Positions 1-7,113 of a stretch of 64,000 nucleotides of DNA are shown one piece after another. The stretch's first letter is position 1; each line of letters opens with the position of its first letter. Origin of the DNA: Byssovorax sp. (GTDB lineage Bacteria > Myxococcota_A > Polyangia > Polyangiales > Polyangiaceae); NCBI GenBank assembly GCA_025362495.1, contig JANYGI010000034.1, forward strand, positions 1 through 64,000, in the 5' to 3' direction. A program made the translations under genes and the position numbers. The notes under the pieces are model-generated. The model saw only the letters and a list, made by a program, of their open reading frames with translations, did no database searches and was not told the DNA's origin.

Positions 1-2
1 TC

Positions 3-752
3 CCCGGGCCCAACTACGACGCCAAGGATCGCCTCGAAGGCCTGCTGGCGTCGGAGGACTGGGAGAACCTCATCGGCCTCAGCGAAGCGTACGCCGCCGA
101 GGCGCCGCTCTGGCTCGATCCGCATCGCTACGTCGCCACCGGGCTCGAGCGCATCGAGGCCATGGACGCCCGCGCGGCGAGCATGCGCGAGCTGGCGTCG
201 ATGCTGGCGCGCGCGCCCGGGATCCAGCTCCTCACGTTCAACGACAACTCCCCCTTCGCCGACGAAGCGACGCGCGCGTGGATCGACGACGAGGTGTCGA
301 AGATGGGCGGTGGTGGTGGCGGCGGCGGAGGCGGCGGCGCCCGCGCCGGCAACCCGCTCGACAAGGCCATCGCCGAGGCCAAGAACCTCCTCGCCAACGA
401 CCAGCTGATCGAAGGCCTCACGCTGATCAACAAGGCACTTGGCAACGTCACCAAACCGGCGGATCGCTTCCGTGGCCGGCTCGAGCTCGCCAAGCTCTGC
501 GTGCAGGCCAACCAGATGGGGATCGCCCGCGCGGCCCTCGAAGGGCTCGACAAGATCGCCGAGCACCACCGCCTCTTCGAGTGGGAGCCCACGCTCTCGA
601 TCGATCTCTACAGCGCGATGTTCTCGGCGCATCGCGCCATGAACCAGGCCGAAGAGCCCACGCCGGAAGCGCGCGCCAAGGAAACGGCTGCATTCGAGCG
701 TCTCTGCCAGCTCGACGCCGCGGCCGCGCTCAAGTTGATGATCGGACAATAA
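3..752 (+). CDS. tssA: Type VI secretion protein TssA, C-terminal part (5' end outside window)
   Basis: The frame is open from the first bases of the window, so 249 residues of a longer protein are visible. The stretch WENLIGLSEAYAAEAPLWLD followed by HRYVATGLERI is typical of the VasJ/ImpA-type C-terminal region of TssA, the baseplate and sheath-assembly cap protein of T6SS. A run of about 11 glycines (residues near 102-112) followed by ARAGN separates it from a helical, TPR-like C-terminal part. It lies directly upstream of tssB and tssC on the same strand, which supports the call. The family is known to help sheath polymerisation in the cytoplasm. The N-terminal ImpA domain cannot be checked here. 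The poly-Gly hinge is unusually pure and may vary between strains. Confidence 0.85.
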   Translation, partial: PGPNYDAKDRLEGLLASEDWENLIGLSEAYAAEAPLWLDPHRYVATGLERIEAMDARAASMRELASMLARAPGIQLLTFNDNSPFADEATRAWIDDEVSKMGGGGGGGGGGGARAGNPLDKAIAEAKNLLANDQLIEGLTLINKALGNVTKPADRFRGRLELAKLCVQANQMGIARAALEGLDKIAEHHRLFEWEPTLSIDLYSAMFSAHRAMNQAEEPTPEARAKETAAFERLCQLDAAAALKLMIGQ

Positions 753-798
753 TGCTAGCGCGGAGGGTCGAGATTCTGTTTATGCTCGGCTCCGATCT

Positions 799-821
799 GG
801 GTGGGAACTCCCCGCCCACCC
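799..821 (+). promoter_or_regulatory. Intercistronic hairpin between tssA and tssB
   Basis: GGGTGGG (799-805) pairs perfectly with CCCACCC (815-821) around a 9-nt loop in the 159-bp gap before tssB. No T tract follows, so it is unlikely to be a simple intrinsic terminator. It could be an mRNA processing or stabilising hairpin that lets the abundant sheath subunits be expressed above tssA. This function is inference. Confidence 0.35.
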
Positions 822-911
822 GAGTCCAGCACCACAGGGACACTCCGACGACGCATCTGCCGCAGCCGTCGAAAACACGCCCAATCACACAGGGGAAAGG
901 AGCTCTCAGCG

Positions 912-1406
912 ATGTCGAAAGAGGGATCAGTCGCGCCGAAGGAGCGCGTTAACATCACCTACAAGCCCGCGGTGGGCAACGCCAAGGAAGAGGTCGAGCT
1001 GCCGCTGAAGCTCCTCATGGTCGGCGACTACACCATGCGTCCGGATCCCCGGCCGCTGGAGGATCGCAAGCCGATCAACGTCGACAAGGACAACTTCCAG
1101 AAGGTGATGAGCGAGCAGAAGCTCGCGCTCTCCTTCGCCGTGAAGGACAAGCTGTCCGAGGACGACAACGCCGAGCTCTCGGTCAACCTCAAGTTCCGCC
1201 GCCTCTCCGACATGGAGCCCGAGGCGATCGCGAACCAGGTCCCCGAGCTCAAGAAGCTGCTCGATCTCCGCGCGGCGCTCACCGCGCTCAAGGGTCCCCT
1301 CGGCAACGAGAAGGCCTTCCGCAACAAGATCCAGCAGATCCTCGGCGATCCGGGGCAGCGCAACAAGCTCATCAACGAGCTCGGCCTCAAGAAAGAAGGG
1401 GAGTAA
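912..1406 (+). CDS. tssB: T6SS sheath small subunit TssB (VipA/ImpB)
   Basis: A 164-residue protein starting MSKEGSVAPKERVN. The segment ELPLKLLMVGDY, the block around RPLEDRKPINVDKDNF and the LKKLLDLRAALTALKGPLG region are diagnostic of the VipA/ImpB family. TssB pairs with TssC to form the contractile cytoplasmic sheath of T6SS. The ATG at 912 is chosen because an AAAGGAG ribosome site lies at 896-902, nine bases upstream; an open frame extending upstream to 801 has no such site. The length is normal for the family. The gene is followed six bases later by tssC, so the two are co-transcribed and made in matched amounts. Confidence 0.95.
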   Translation: MSKEGSVAPKERVNITYKPAVGNAKEEVELPLKLLMVGDYTMRPDPRPLEDRKPINVDKDNFQKVMSEQKLALSFAVKDKLSEDDNAELSVNLKFRRLSDMEPEAIANQVPELKKLLDLRAALTALKGPLGNEKAFRNKIQQILGDPGQRNKLINELGLKKEGE

Positions 1407-1412
1407 CCAACG

Positions 1413-2894
1413 ATGGCTACTGAAGCTCAGGGCGCCGGCGGCGCCACTCAGACGCTCGAGGGCGGCTCTCTCCTCGAGGAGATCCTCGCCGAGACCAAGA
1501 TGACCCCCGGCGACGAGGGCTACGAGGTCGCGAAGAAGGGCGTCCAGGCCTTCATCGCGGAGCTCGTCGCGCCGAAGCGCGAGGGCGAGAAGGTCGACAA
1601 GGCCTTCGTCGACGCGCTCATCGCCGAGATCGATGTCAAGCTCTCGCGTCAGATCGACGAGATCATCCACAACGCGACCTTCCAGAAGCTGGAGTCGGCG
1701 TGGCGTGGCCTCAAGTTCGTCGTCGACCGCACCGACTTCCGCGAGAACGTCAAGATCGAGCTCCTCAACTGCTCGAAGGAAGACCTCCTCGCCGACTTCG
1801 AGGACTCGCCCGAGGTCCCCAAGAGCGGCCTCTACAAGCTCGTGTACTCGGCGGAGTTCGGTACGTTCGGCGGCAAGCCCGTCGGCGCGATCGTCTCCAA
1901 CTACGAGTTCGGCCCCGGCCCGCAGGACATCGCCCTTCTCCAGAAGTGCGCCTCGGTCGCGACGATGGCGCACGCGCCCTTCCTCGCCGCCGCCGGCCCG
2001 CAGTTCTTCGGCCTGAAGGACTACCTCAACCTGCCCAACCTGAAGGATCTCAAGTCCCTCTTCGAAGGCCCGCAGTACACGAAGTTCCAGTCCTTCCGCG
2101 AGACCGAGGACGCCCGTTACGTCGGCCTCATGCTCCCGCGCTTCCTCCTCCGCCTCCCGTTCGGCTCCAACACGGTGCCGGTCAAGGCGTTCAACTACGA
2201 GGAAGACGTCATTGGCAAGCACGACACGTACTGCTGGGGCAACGCGACCTTCGCGTTCGCCACGCGGCTCGCGGACAGCTTCGCCAAGTACCGCTGGTGT
2301 CCGAACATCATCGGTCCCCAGGCCGGCGGCAGCGTGGAGAACCTCCCGCTCCACCAGTACGAAGCGATGGGCGAGGTCCAGACCAAGATCCCGACCGAGA
2401 TCATGCTCACGGAGCGCCGCGAGTTCGAGCTCTCGGAGGAAGGCTTCATCGGCCTCACCTTCCGCAAGGACTCGGACAACGCCTGCTTCTTCTCCGCCAA
2501 CTCCGTTCAGAAGCCGAAGTACTTCGGTCAGAGCGAAGAGGGCCGCGCCGCCGAGATGAACTACCGCCTCGGGACGCAGCTCCCGTACATGTTCATCATG
2601 GCCCGCATCGCGCACTACCTGAAGGTGCTGCAGCGCGAGCAGATCGGCTCCTGGAAGGAGCGCGCCGATCTCGAGAAGGAGCTCAACGACTGGATCAGCC
2701 AGTACGTGGCCGACATGGACGTGGTCTCGGCCGCCGTCCGTGGTCGTCGCCCGCTCCGCAAGGCCCAGATCATCGTCACCGAGGTCGAGGGCAACGCGGG
2801 CTGGTACAAGGTCGACATGAAGGTGCGCCCGCACTTCAAGTACATGGGCGCGTTCTTCACGCTCAGCCTCGTCGGCAAGCTCGACAAGGAGTAG
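1413..2894 (+). CDS. tssC: T6SS sheath large subunit TssC (VipB/ImpC)
   Basis: A 493-residue protein of normal family length. Hallmarks are SLLEEILAETKM near the N-terminus, QIDEIIHNATFQKLESAWRG around residues 80-98, VSNYEFGPGPQDIALLQ, and a C-terminal RRPLRKAQIIVTEVEGNAGW followed by a VDMKVRPHFKYMGAFFTLSLV tail. Together with TssB it builds the contractile sheath around the Hcp tube. A GGGGAG site sits about 10 bases before the ATG and overlaps the end of tssB. A strong intrinsic terminator follows the stop, so this is the last gene of the visible tssABC unit. The opposing gene beyond the terminator encodes a fused TssB-TssC-like protein. Confidence 0.96.
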   Translation: MATEAQGAGGATQTLEGGSLLEEILAETKMTPGDEGYEVAKKGVQAFIAELVAPKREGEKVDKAFVDALIAEIDVKLSRQIDEIIHNATFQKLESAWRGLKFVVDRTDFRENVKIELLNCSKEDLLADFEDSPEVPKSGLYKLVYSAEFGTFGGKPVGAIVSNYEFGPGPQDIALLQKCASVATMAHAPFLAAAGPQFFGLKDYLNLPNLKDLKSLFEGPQYTKFQSFRETEDARYVGLMLPRFLLRLPFGSNTVPVKAFNYEEDVIGKHDTYCWGNATFAFATRLADSFAKYRWCPNIIGPQAGGSVENLPLHQYEAMGEVQTKIPTEIMLTERREFELSEEGFIGLTFRKDSDNACFFSANSVQKPKYFGQSEEGRAAEMNYRLGTQLPYMFIMARIAHYLKVLQREQIGSWKERADLEKELNDWISQYVADMDVVSAAVRGRRPLRKAQIIVTEVEGNAGWYKVDMKVRPHFKYMGAFFTLSLVGKLDKE

Positions 2895-2915
2895 GCCTCA
2901 AGGCCGGAAGGCACG

Positions 2916-2946
2916 AAGCCCTCGCTCGAAAGAGCGGGGGCTTTTT
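2916..2946 (+). terminator. Rho-independent terminator of tssABC
   Basis: A 12-bp stem (2916-2927 pairing with 2932-2943, one G-T pair) closes a GAAA tetraloop and runs into a T tract, starting 22 bases after the tssC stop. The arms begin AAGCCC and end GGGCTT. It is one of the clearest intrinsic terminators in the window. Confidence 0.9.
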
Positions 2947-3009
2947 GCTTTGTGCTCAAGCGATTCAGTTTGAGCTCAAACTAACTGCGCGGGAGAGCCG
3001 GACTCGGAG

Positions 3010-3124
3010 TTCAACGCAAAGACCCAAAGACGCAGACGCGCAACCGGAGGAGAGCAGAGGAAGATAATTCCCTCCTCTGCTCTCGTCTTTTTGCGCCTCT
3101 GCGTCTCCGCGCCTTTGCGTTAAA
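3010..3124. repeat. About 115-bp imperfect palindrome between convergent T6SS genes
   Basis: The two arms (about 3010-3061 and 3073-3124) are inverted copies with roughly four of five bases matching. The innermost 12 bp (3050-3061 and 3073-3084) pair perfectly around an 11-nt AT-rich loop. The arms are built from short units such as CGCAAAG, GACGCAGA and GGCGCAAA. It lies between the ends of tssC and the opposing TssB-TssC fusion gene and could serve as a bidirectional terminator or be a dispersed REP/MITE-like repeat. Confidence 0.75.
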
Positions 3125-3147
3125 TTCTGCTCTCTTCCGGCCGATTC

Positions 3148-5076
3148 TCAGCCAAGCGGCATTTCGAGCGACATCTCTTCGATCTGCACGCCGAGGAAGC
3201 GGCGGGGCTTGATGTCCAGCGCGATGACGGTGCCCTCGGGCCTCGCCTCGGCGCGGACCGACAGCTCCACCGACGCGGGCGCGGCGCCCTCGAACAGGGT
3301 CCACATTGCGCCTTCCATCACCGGCTGCACCTCGGCCGGATCGCTGCTCGACGGGAGCTTCGAGCAGAGCGCGCGGAGGAACTGCACGAGGCGGGCGACG
3401 AAGAGCTGGTCGCCGAGCGAGACGCGGTCGAGGCGGACCTCGGGCTCCGTCGTCGCGCTGTCGTAGGTGCGCTTCGGCGGGGTCACGTAGGCCGTCGGCG
3501 CGCTGTGCACGTAGACCGCGTCGCTGTTGGGCGCCGAGGCCAGCATGAGCACGCCGCTGCGCGAGAGCTCGCGCTGCGTGTCGGTGGAGATGAAGACCTC
3601 GGTCGGGATGGCGATGCCCTCTTCGCCCTCGAAATCGCCTCGAACCTCGCGCACGGGGAGATCACCGATGAGGCCGCCGCTGCGGGCGCCGAGGATGCGG
3701 CACGGCCAGCCCGTCTCGCGGAAGCTCGTGATGATCAGCGTCGCCACGGCGTACGCAGCGTCGATCCACACGAAGGCTCCCTCGTCGTCCGGCAGCTCCT
3801 TCACGGCGGCCTCGCGCACGCGCGACGTGGTCTTGTCGTACGGCGCGCGGGCGAGCATCCCGTTCATGGCGATGGCCACCCAGCGCAGCGAGGGCCTGGC
3901 CGAGGCGCTGCGCCATGGGGCCTGCTGCGGCGTCTGGAAGAGCGCCGCCTTGTTGTCGAGCTTCTCGATCCCGCGGAGATCGTCGACGCCGAGGAGCTTC
4001 GCGACGCCGTTGACGATCGCCGGGACGGTGTGGTGCTCGGCGACCTCGGCGATGGCCTCGAGGCGCGCGAAGCCGAGCGCCGAGCCGTCGATCGCGACGT
4101 CGACGATGGCGCACGAGACCGGCGGCTCGCTCGCGGCGTTGTCGCGGATCGCCCGCTGCAGCGCCGCGGCGGCCTCGTCGGCGCGCGCGCTCACGACGTC
4201 GATGCGGACGCCCGAGTGGCTCTTGGTGCGGTCCGCGAGGAAGCGCAGGCCACGCCACGCCTTCTCGAGGCGCCGCACCTCGGGGTGCTGCAGGATGGCG
4301 CCGATCTGTGCGCCGATCGCCTTGTCGACGCGATTGACGGCCTCGGTCGGGCGCACGCCGCTGCCGGTGCGCCCGCTCCGCGCGACCGACGCGATCAGAT
4401 CCGAGAGCTTCTTGTTGGGCATCTCGGCGACGGGCGCGGCCTGCGGCGGCTCGTAGGCCTCGATGCTGGCCAGCGCCGACGCCGCCGTCCCGCCGAGATC
4501 GATCATGTCGAGGAGCGAGTCGACATTGGTGGCAGGCTGTGCTGCCGCGGATGCGACGGGCGCGGCGGTCGCCGTCTTCACGGGCAGCAGGCCCAGCACC
4601 TCGCGCACGAACGGCGAGCCGCTCCAGAGCCGCTCGAGCTCGATCTGCGCCTGCTCGGGCTGGAGCGCGCCGTCGCGCAGCCGCTCCAGCACCATGCGCC
4701 CGTCGAGCAGCGATCGCAGCAGCGGGACCTCGGCGAGGAGGCCATCCGGCCGGAAGCTCTTCATGCTCGTCGGCGAGAAGTCGACGCGCGTGACGCGGCC
4801 CTCGTGGAGCACGCTCGGCACCTCGACCGCGGCGCGCGGACGGAGCTTGCCGAAGAGATCATCGAAGCGCGAAACATCGAGCTTCAGCACCCCTTCCGGC
4901 GCGCTCGCGCCGGCGTTGTACGGCGCTCGCGCGACGAGCTCGGTCACGACGAGGAGCCGGAGCGGCAGCAGCGGCCCCCGCTCTTTTTCATCCGGTCCCA
5001 GCTCGTCGCTGACGCCGAATTTCATGCTTCCGCCCATCCAGCCTTTGGTCTCACCACCCGCCATGCCGAGGAGCAT
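3148..5076 (-). CDS. Fused TssB-like/TssC-like T6SS sheath protein
   Basis: A single 642-residue frame joins two sheath-type domains. Residues about 35-150 (PLRLLVVTELVARAPYN, LDVSRFDDLFGKLRP, VDFSPTSMKSFRPDGLL, VPLLRSLLDG) resemble TssB. A Pro/Ala-rich linker follows, then a TssC-like part from about residue 240 with LQHPEVRRLEKAWRGLRFL, LLGVDDLRGIEKLDNKAALF and APWRSASARPSLRWVAIAMN. The start is uncertain: 5076 gives the longest frame, but the ATG at 5037 has AAAGG four bases upstream and 5025 (MKFGVS) is also possible. The canonical tssB and tssC are encoded convergently, so this gene is extra. It may be a sheath variant or a sheath-end component. The domain order is seen in the sequence; the role is not known. 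Confidence 0.8.
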   Translation of the reverse strand: MLLGMAGGETKGWMGGSMKFGVSDELGPDEKERGPLLPLRLLVVTELVARAPYNAGASAPEGVLKLDVSRFDDLFGKLRPRAAVEVPSVLHEGRVTRVDFSPTSMKSFRPDGLLAEVPLLRSLLDGRMVLERLRDGALQPEQAQIELERLWSGSPFVREVLGLLPVKTATAAPVASAAAQPATNVDSLLDMIDLGGTAASALASIEAYEPPQAAPVAEMPNKKLSDLIASVARSGRTGSGVRPTEAVNRVDKAIGAQIGAILQHPEVRRLEKAWRGLRFLADRTKSHSGVRIDVVSARADEAAAALQRAIRDNAASEPPVSCAIVDVAIDGSALGFARLEAIAEVAEHHTVPAIVNGVAKLLGVDDLRGIEKLDNKAALFQTPQQAPWRSASARPSLRWVAIAMNGMLARAPYDKTTSRVREAAVKELPDDEGAFVWIDAAYAVATLIITSFRETGWPCRILGARSGGLIGDLPVREVRGDFEGEEGIAIPTEVFISTDTQRELSRSGVLMLASAPNSDAVYVHSAPTAYVTPPKRTYDSATTEPEVRLDRVSLGDQLFVARLVQFLRALCSKLPSSSDPAEVQPVMEGAMWTLFEGAAPASVELSVRAEARPEGTVIALDIKPRRFLGVQIEEMSLEMPLG

Positions 5077-5118
5077 AAGCGGCGCTCTGGCAGCCGAGAA
5101 GCGCTAAGCTCGCGCGCC

Positions 5119-6495
5119 ATGTCGATCCCCCCGCGCGCTCCCTCGGAGGCTCCTGCACCGTCTGCGTCTGCTGTCGAACGTCGCCGTCATCGCGGCGGAA
5201 CCCCCATTCAGATTGGCCTCCTCGGCTGCGGCACCGTCGGCGGCGGCGTCCTCCGGCTCCTCGCCGACAACGCCCGTTACCTCGGCGAGCGCGCCCAGGC
5301 GCCGCTGGTCGTGCGCCGCGTCCTCGTGCGCGATCTCGACAAGGAGCGCGTCGCCGAGTGCGATCGCGCCCTGCTCACCGTGAACCCGGCCGACATCCTC
5401 GACGATCCGGCGATCGATCTCGTTGTCGAGGTGATGGGCGGCGAGGATCCCGCGGGCGCCTACGTCACGCGCGCGATCGAGCAGGGCAAGGGCGTCGTCA
5501 CGGCCAACAAGATGCTCCTCGCGATGCGCGGCCCGGCGCTCGTCGATCTGGCGATCGAGCGCCGCGTCGATCTCGCGTTCGAGGGCGCCGTCGGCGGCGG
5601 TATCCCGATCATCCGCACGTTGCGCGAGGCCTTCGCCGGCGACTGGGTCGAGAGCCTCACCGCGATCATCAACGGCACCTGCAACTACGTGCTCACCCGC
5701 ATGCGCGAGGGCGGGGTAAGCCTCTCCGCGGCCATCACCGAGGCGCAGGCCAAGGGCTACGCCGAGGCCAACCCCGCGCTCGACGTCGATGGCCACGACG
5801 CCGCGCACAAGCTCGTCGTCCTGGCGATGCTGGCCTTCGGCGCCCGCGTCGATCACCGCGCCGTCTTCGTCGAGGGCATCCGCGGGATCGACGAGACCGA
5901 TCACGTCTTCGCCGAGCGCTTCGGGTTCGCGATCAAGCACCTGGCCATCGGCCGCGATCTCGGCGCCTCGATCGAGCTCCGCGTCCACCCGGCGCTGGTC
6001 CCGAAATCGAGCGTGCTCGCCAACGTCAACGGCGTGCTCAACGCCATCCACCTCGAGGGGCGCGCCCTCGGCCCGAGCCTGGTGTACGGCCGCGGCGCCG
6101 GCGATCTCCCCACGGCCGTCAGCGTCGTCGCCGACATCCTCGACGTCGCGCGCTCGATCGTCGCCGGCGTCGCCGGCCTGCAGACGCGCGGCATCACCAT
6201 GATCCCGCGCCCGCTGCTCCCGATGTCCGAGGTCACCTCGCGGTATTACCTGCGCTTCCCCGTCGCCGACCGCCCCGGCGTCATGGCGGGCCTCGCGGGC
6301 CCGCTCGGCGAGGCCGGCGTCAGCATCGAGCAGATGGTGCAGCAGGGCGCGTCCGGCAGCGGCGCCGCGCCCGTCGACGTCGTGATGATCACCCACCGCG
6401 CCCGCGAAGGCTCGCTCCGCGAGGCCCTCGCGCAAATCGAGAAGCAGCCCTTCATGATCGCCGCGCCGCGCCTGCTCCGCATCGAAGATCGCTGA
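5119..6495 (+). CDS. hom: Homoserine dehydrogenase with C-terminal ACT domain
   Basis: A 458-residue protein that reduces aspartate semialdehyde to homoserine with NAD(P)H, the branch step to threonine and methionine. The Rossmann motif GLLGCGTVGGGV lies at about residues 33-44, the family signature INGTCNYVLTRM at about 183-194 with AEANPALDVDGHDAAHKL after it, and an ACT regulatory domain (YYLRFPVADRPGVMAGLA) from about residue 377. The ATG at 5119 is chosen because upstream codons of the same frame run antisense through the T6SS gene. An N-terminal Pro/Ala-rich tail of about 30 residues precedes the domain. It is divergent from the TssB-TssC fusion gene with 42 bp between them. Feedback control by threonine is inferred from the ACT domain. 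Confidence 0.95.
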   Translation: MSIPPRAPSEAPAPSASAVERRRHRGGTPIQIGLLGCGTVGGGVLRLLADNARYLGERAQAPLVVRRVLVRDLDKERVAECDRALLTVNPADILDDPAIDLVVEVMGGEDPAGAYVTRAIEQGKGVVTANKMLLAMRGPALVDLAIERRVDLAFEGAVGGGIPIIRTLREAFAGDWVESLTAIINGTCNYVLTRMREGGVSLSAAITEAQAKGYAEANPALDVDGHDAAHKLVVLAMLAFGARVDHRAVFVEGIRGIDETDHVFAERFGFAIKHLAIGRDLGASIELRVHPALVPKSSVLANVNGVLNAIHLEGRALGPSLVYGRGAGDLPTAVSVVADILDVARSIVAGVAGLQTRGITMIPRPLLPMSEVTSRYYLRFPVADRPGVMAGLAGPLGEAGVSIEQMVQQGASGSGAAPVDVVMITHRAREGSLREALAQIEKQPFMIAAPRLLRIEDR

Positions 6496-6528
6496 TCACA
6501 CCGCGGACGCCGCGGTATCGTGCCGCGG

Positions 6529-7035
6529 ATGAAGCACCTCCTCTGGTCGGGCGCGCTCGGCCTCTCGCTCGTCGTCGGCTGCGGGGGCGTCGAGACCACC
6601 AGCACGAGCACCACGGGCGCCGGCGGCGCCACGACGACCACATCGTCAACGGCGTCAACGACGTCGTCCACGGGCTCGGCCGCGTCTTCCAGCGCGAGCT
6701 CGTCGACCGGCGGCATCGCCTGTCCGCCGGCCTGCGAGGCGGGCTTCACGTGCTGCGGCGGCGGTTGCGTCAACCTGCAGAACGACATCCACAACTGCGG
6801 CGTCTGCGGCAAGACGTGCCTCGGCGACAACCCGTTCTGCGGCAACGGCGTCTGCCAGGATCCGCCCTGCGGCGGCGCGATGGTGTGTAAGGGCTCCGAA
6901 TTCTGCTGCGGCTCCGCGTGCTGCGCGGCAGGGACGCTCTGCTGCGACGTGCCCGGCCCGGGGCCGACGTCGGGCGCGAAATGCACCGCGCCCGAGAACG
7001 GCACGTGCCCGCTCGGATGCCCTCTCTGCAAGTGA
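6529..7035 (+). CDS. Cysteine-rich surface lipoprotein, function unknown
   Basis: A 168-residue protein with a short signal sequence and a lipobox ending VVGC, then a Thr/Ser/Ala linker of about 40 residues, then a compact cysteine-rich domain. Its repeats follow the pattern CGGGCVNLQNDIHNCGVCGK and CGNGVCQDPPCGG, later CCGSACCAAGTLCC. This NDxxNCGxCG pattern is common in secreted proteins of Polyangiales and probably forms disulphide-linked knots outside the cytoplasm. The ATG at 6529 is preferred to a GTG nine bases upstream because it places a Lys directly before the hydrophobic core. It follows hom by 33 bp but nothing ties it to that pathway. Confidence 0.75.
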   Translation: MKHLLWSGALGLSLVVGCGGVETTSTSTTGAGGATTTTSSTASTTSSTGSAASSSASSSTGGIACPPACEAGFTCCGGGCVNLQNDIHNCGVCGKTCLGDNPFCGNGVCQDPPCGGAMVCKGSEFCCGSACCAAGTLCCDVPGPGPTSGAKCTAPENGTCPLGCPLCK

Positions 7036-7113
7036 GCCGCGAGCACATTTTCGTCTGCGCTCCGATCACCAAACCTTGCAAGGACCGGGCTGTGCCCGTC
7101 GTCTGAACTCACC

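Noticed and set aside
303-340. Tandem GGN repeat near the start as a microsatellite or CRISPR-like repeat
   Set aside because: It encodes the poly-Gly hinge of TssA in frame; there is no spacer structure.
927-2834. 635-residue antisense frame across tssB and tssC
   Set aside because: It mirrors well-recognised genes, is rich in Arg, Glu, Leu and His in the way high-GC antisense frames are, and shows no family motif.
3505-5100. Long plus-strand extension upstream of homoserine dehydrogenase
   Set aside because: It is antisense to the TssB-TssC fusion gene; the enzyme's own start is at 5119 and the extension has no recognisable domain.
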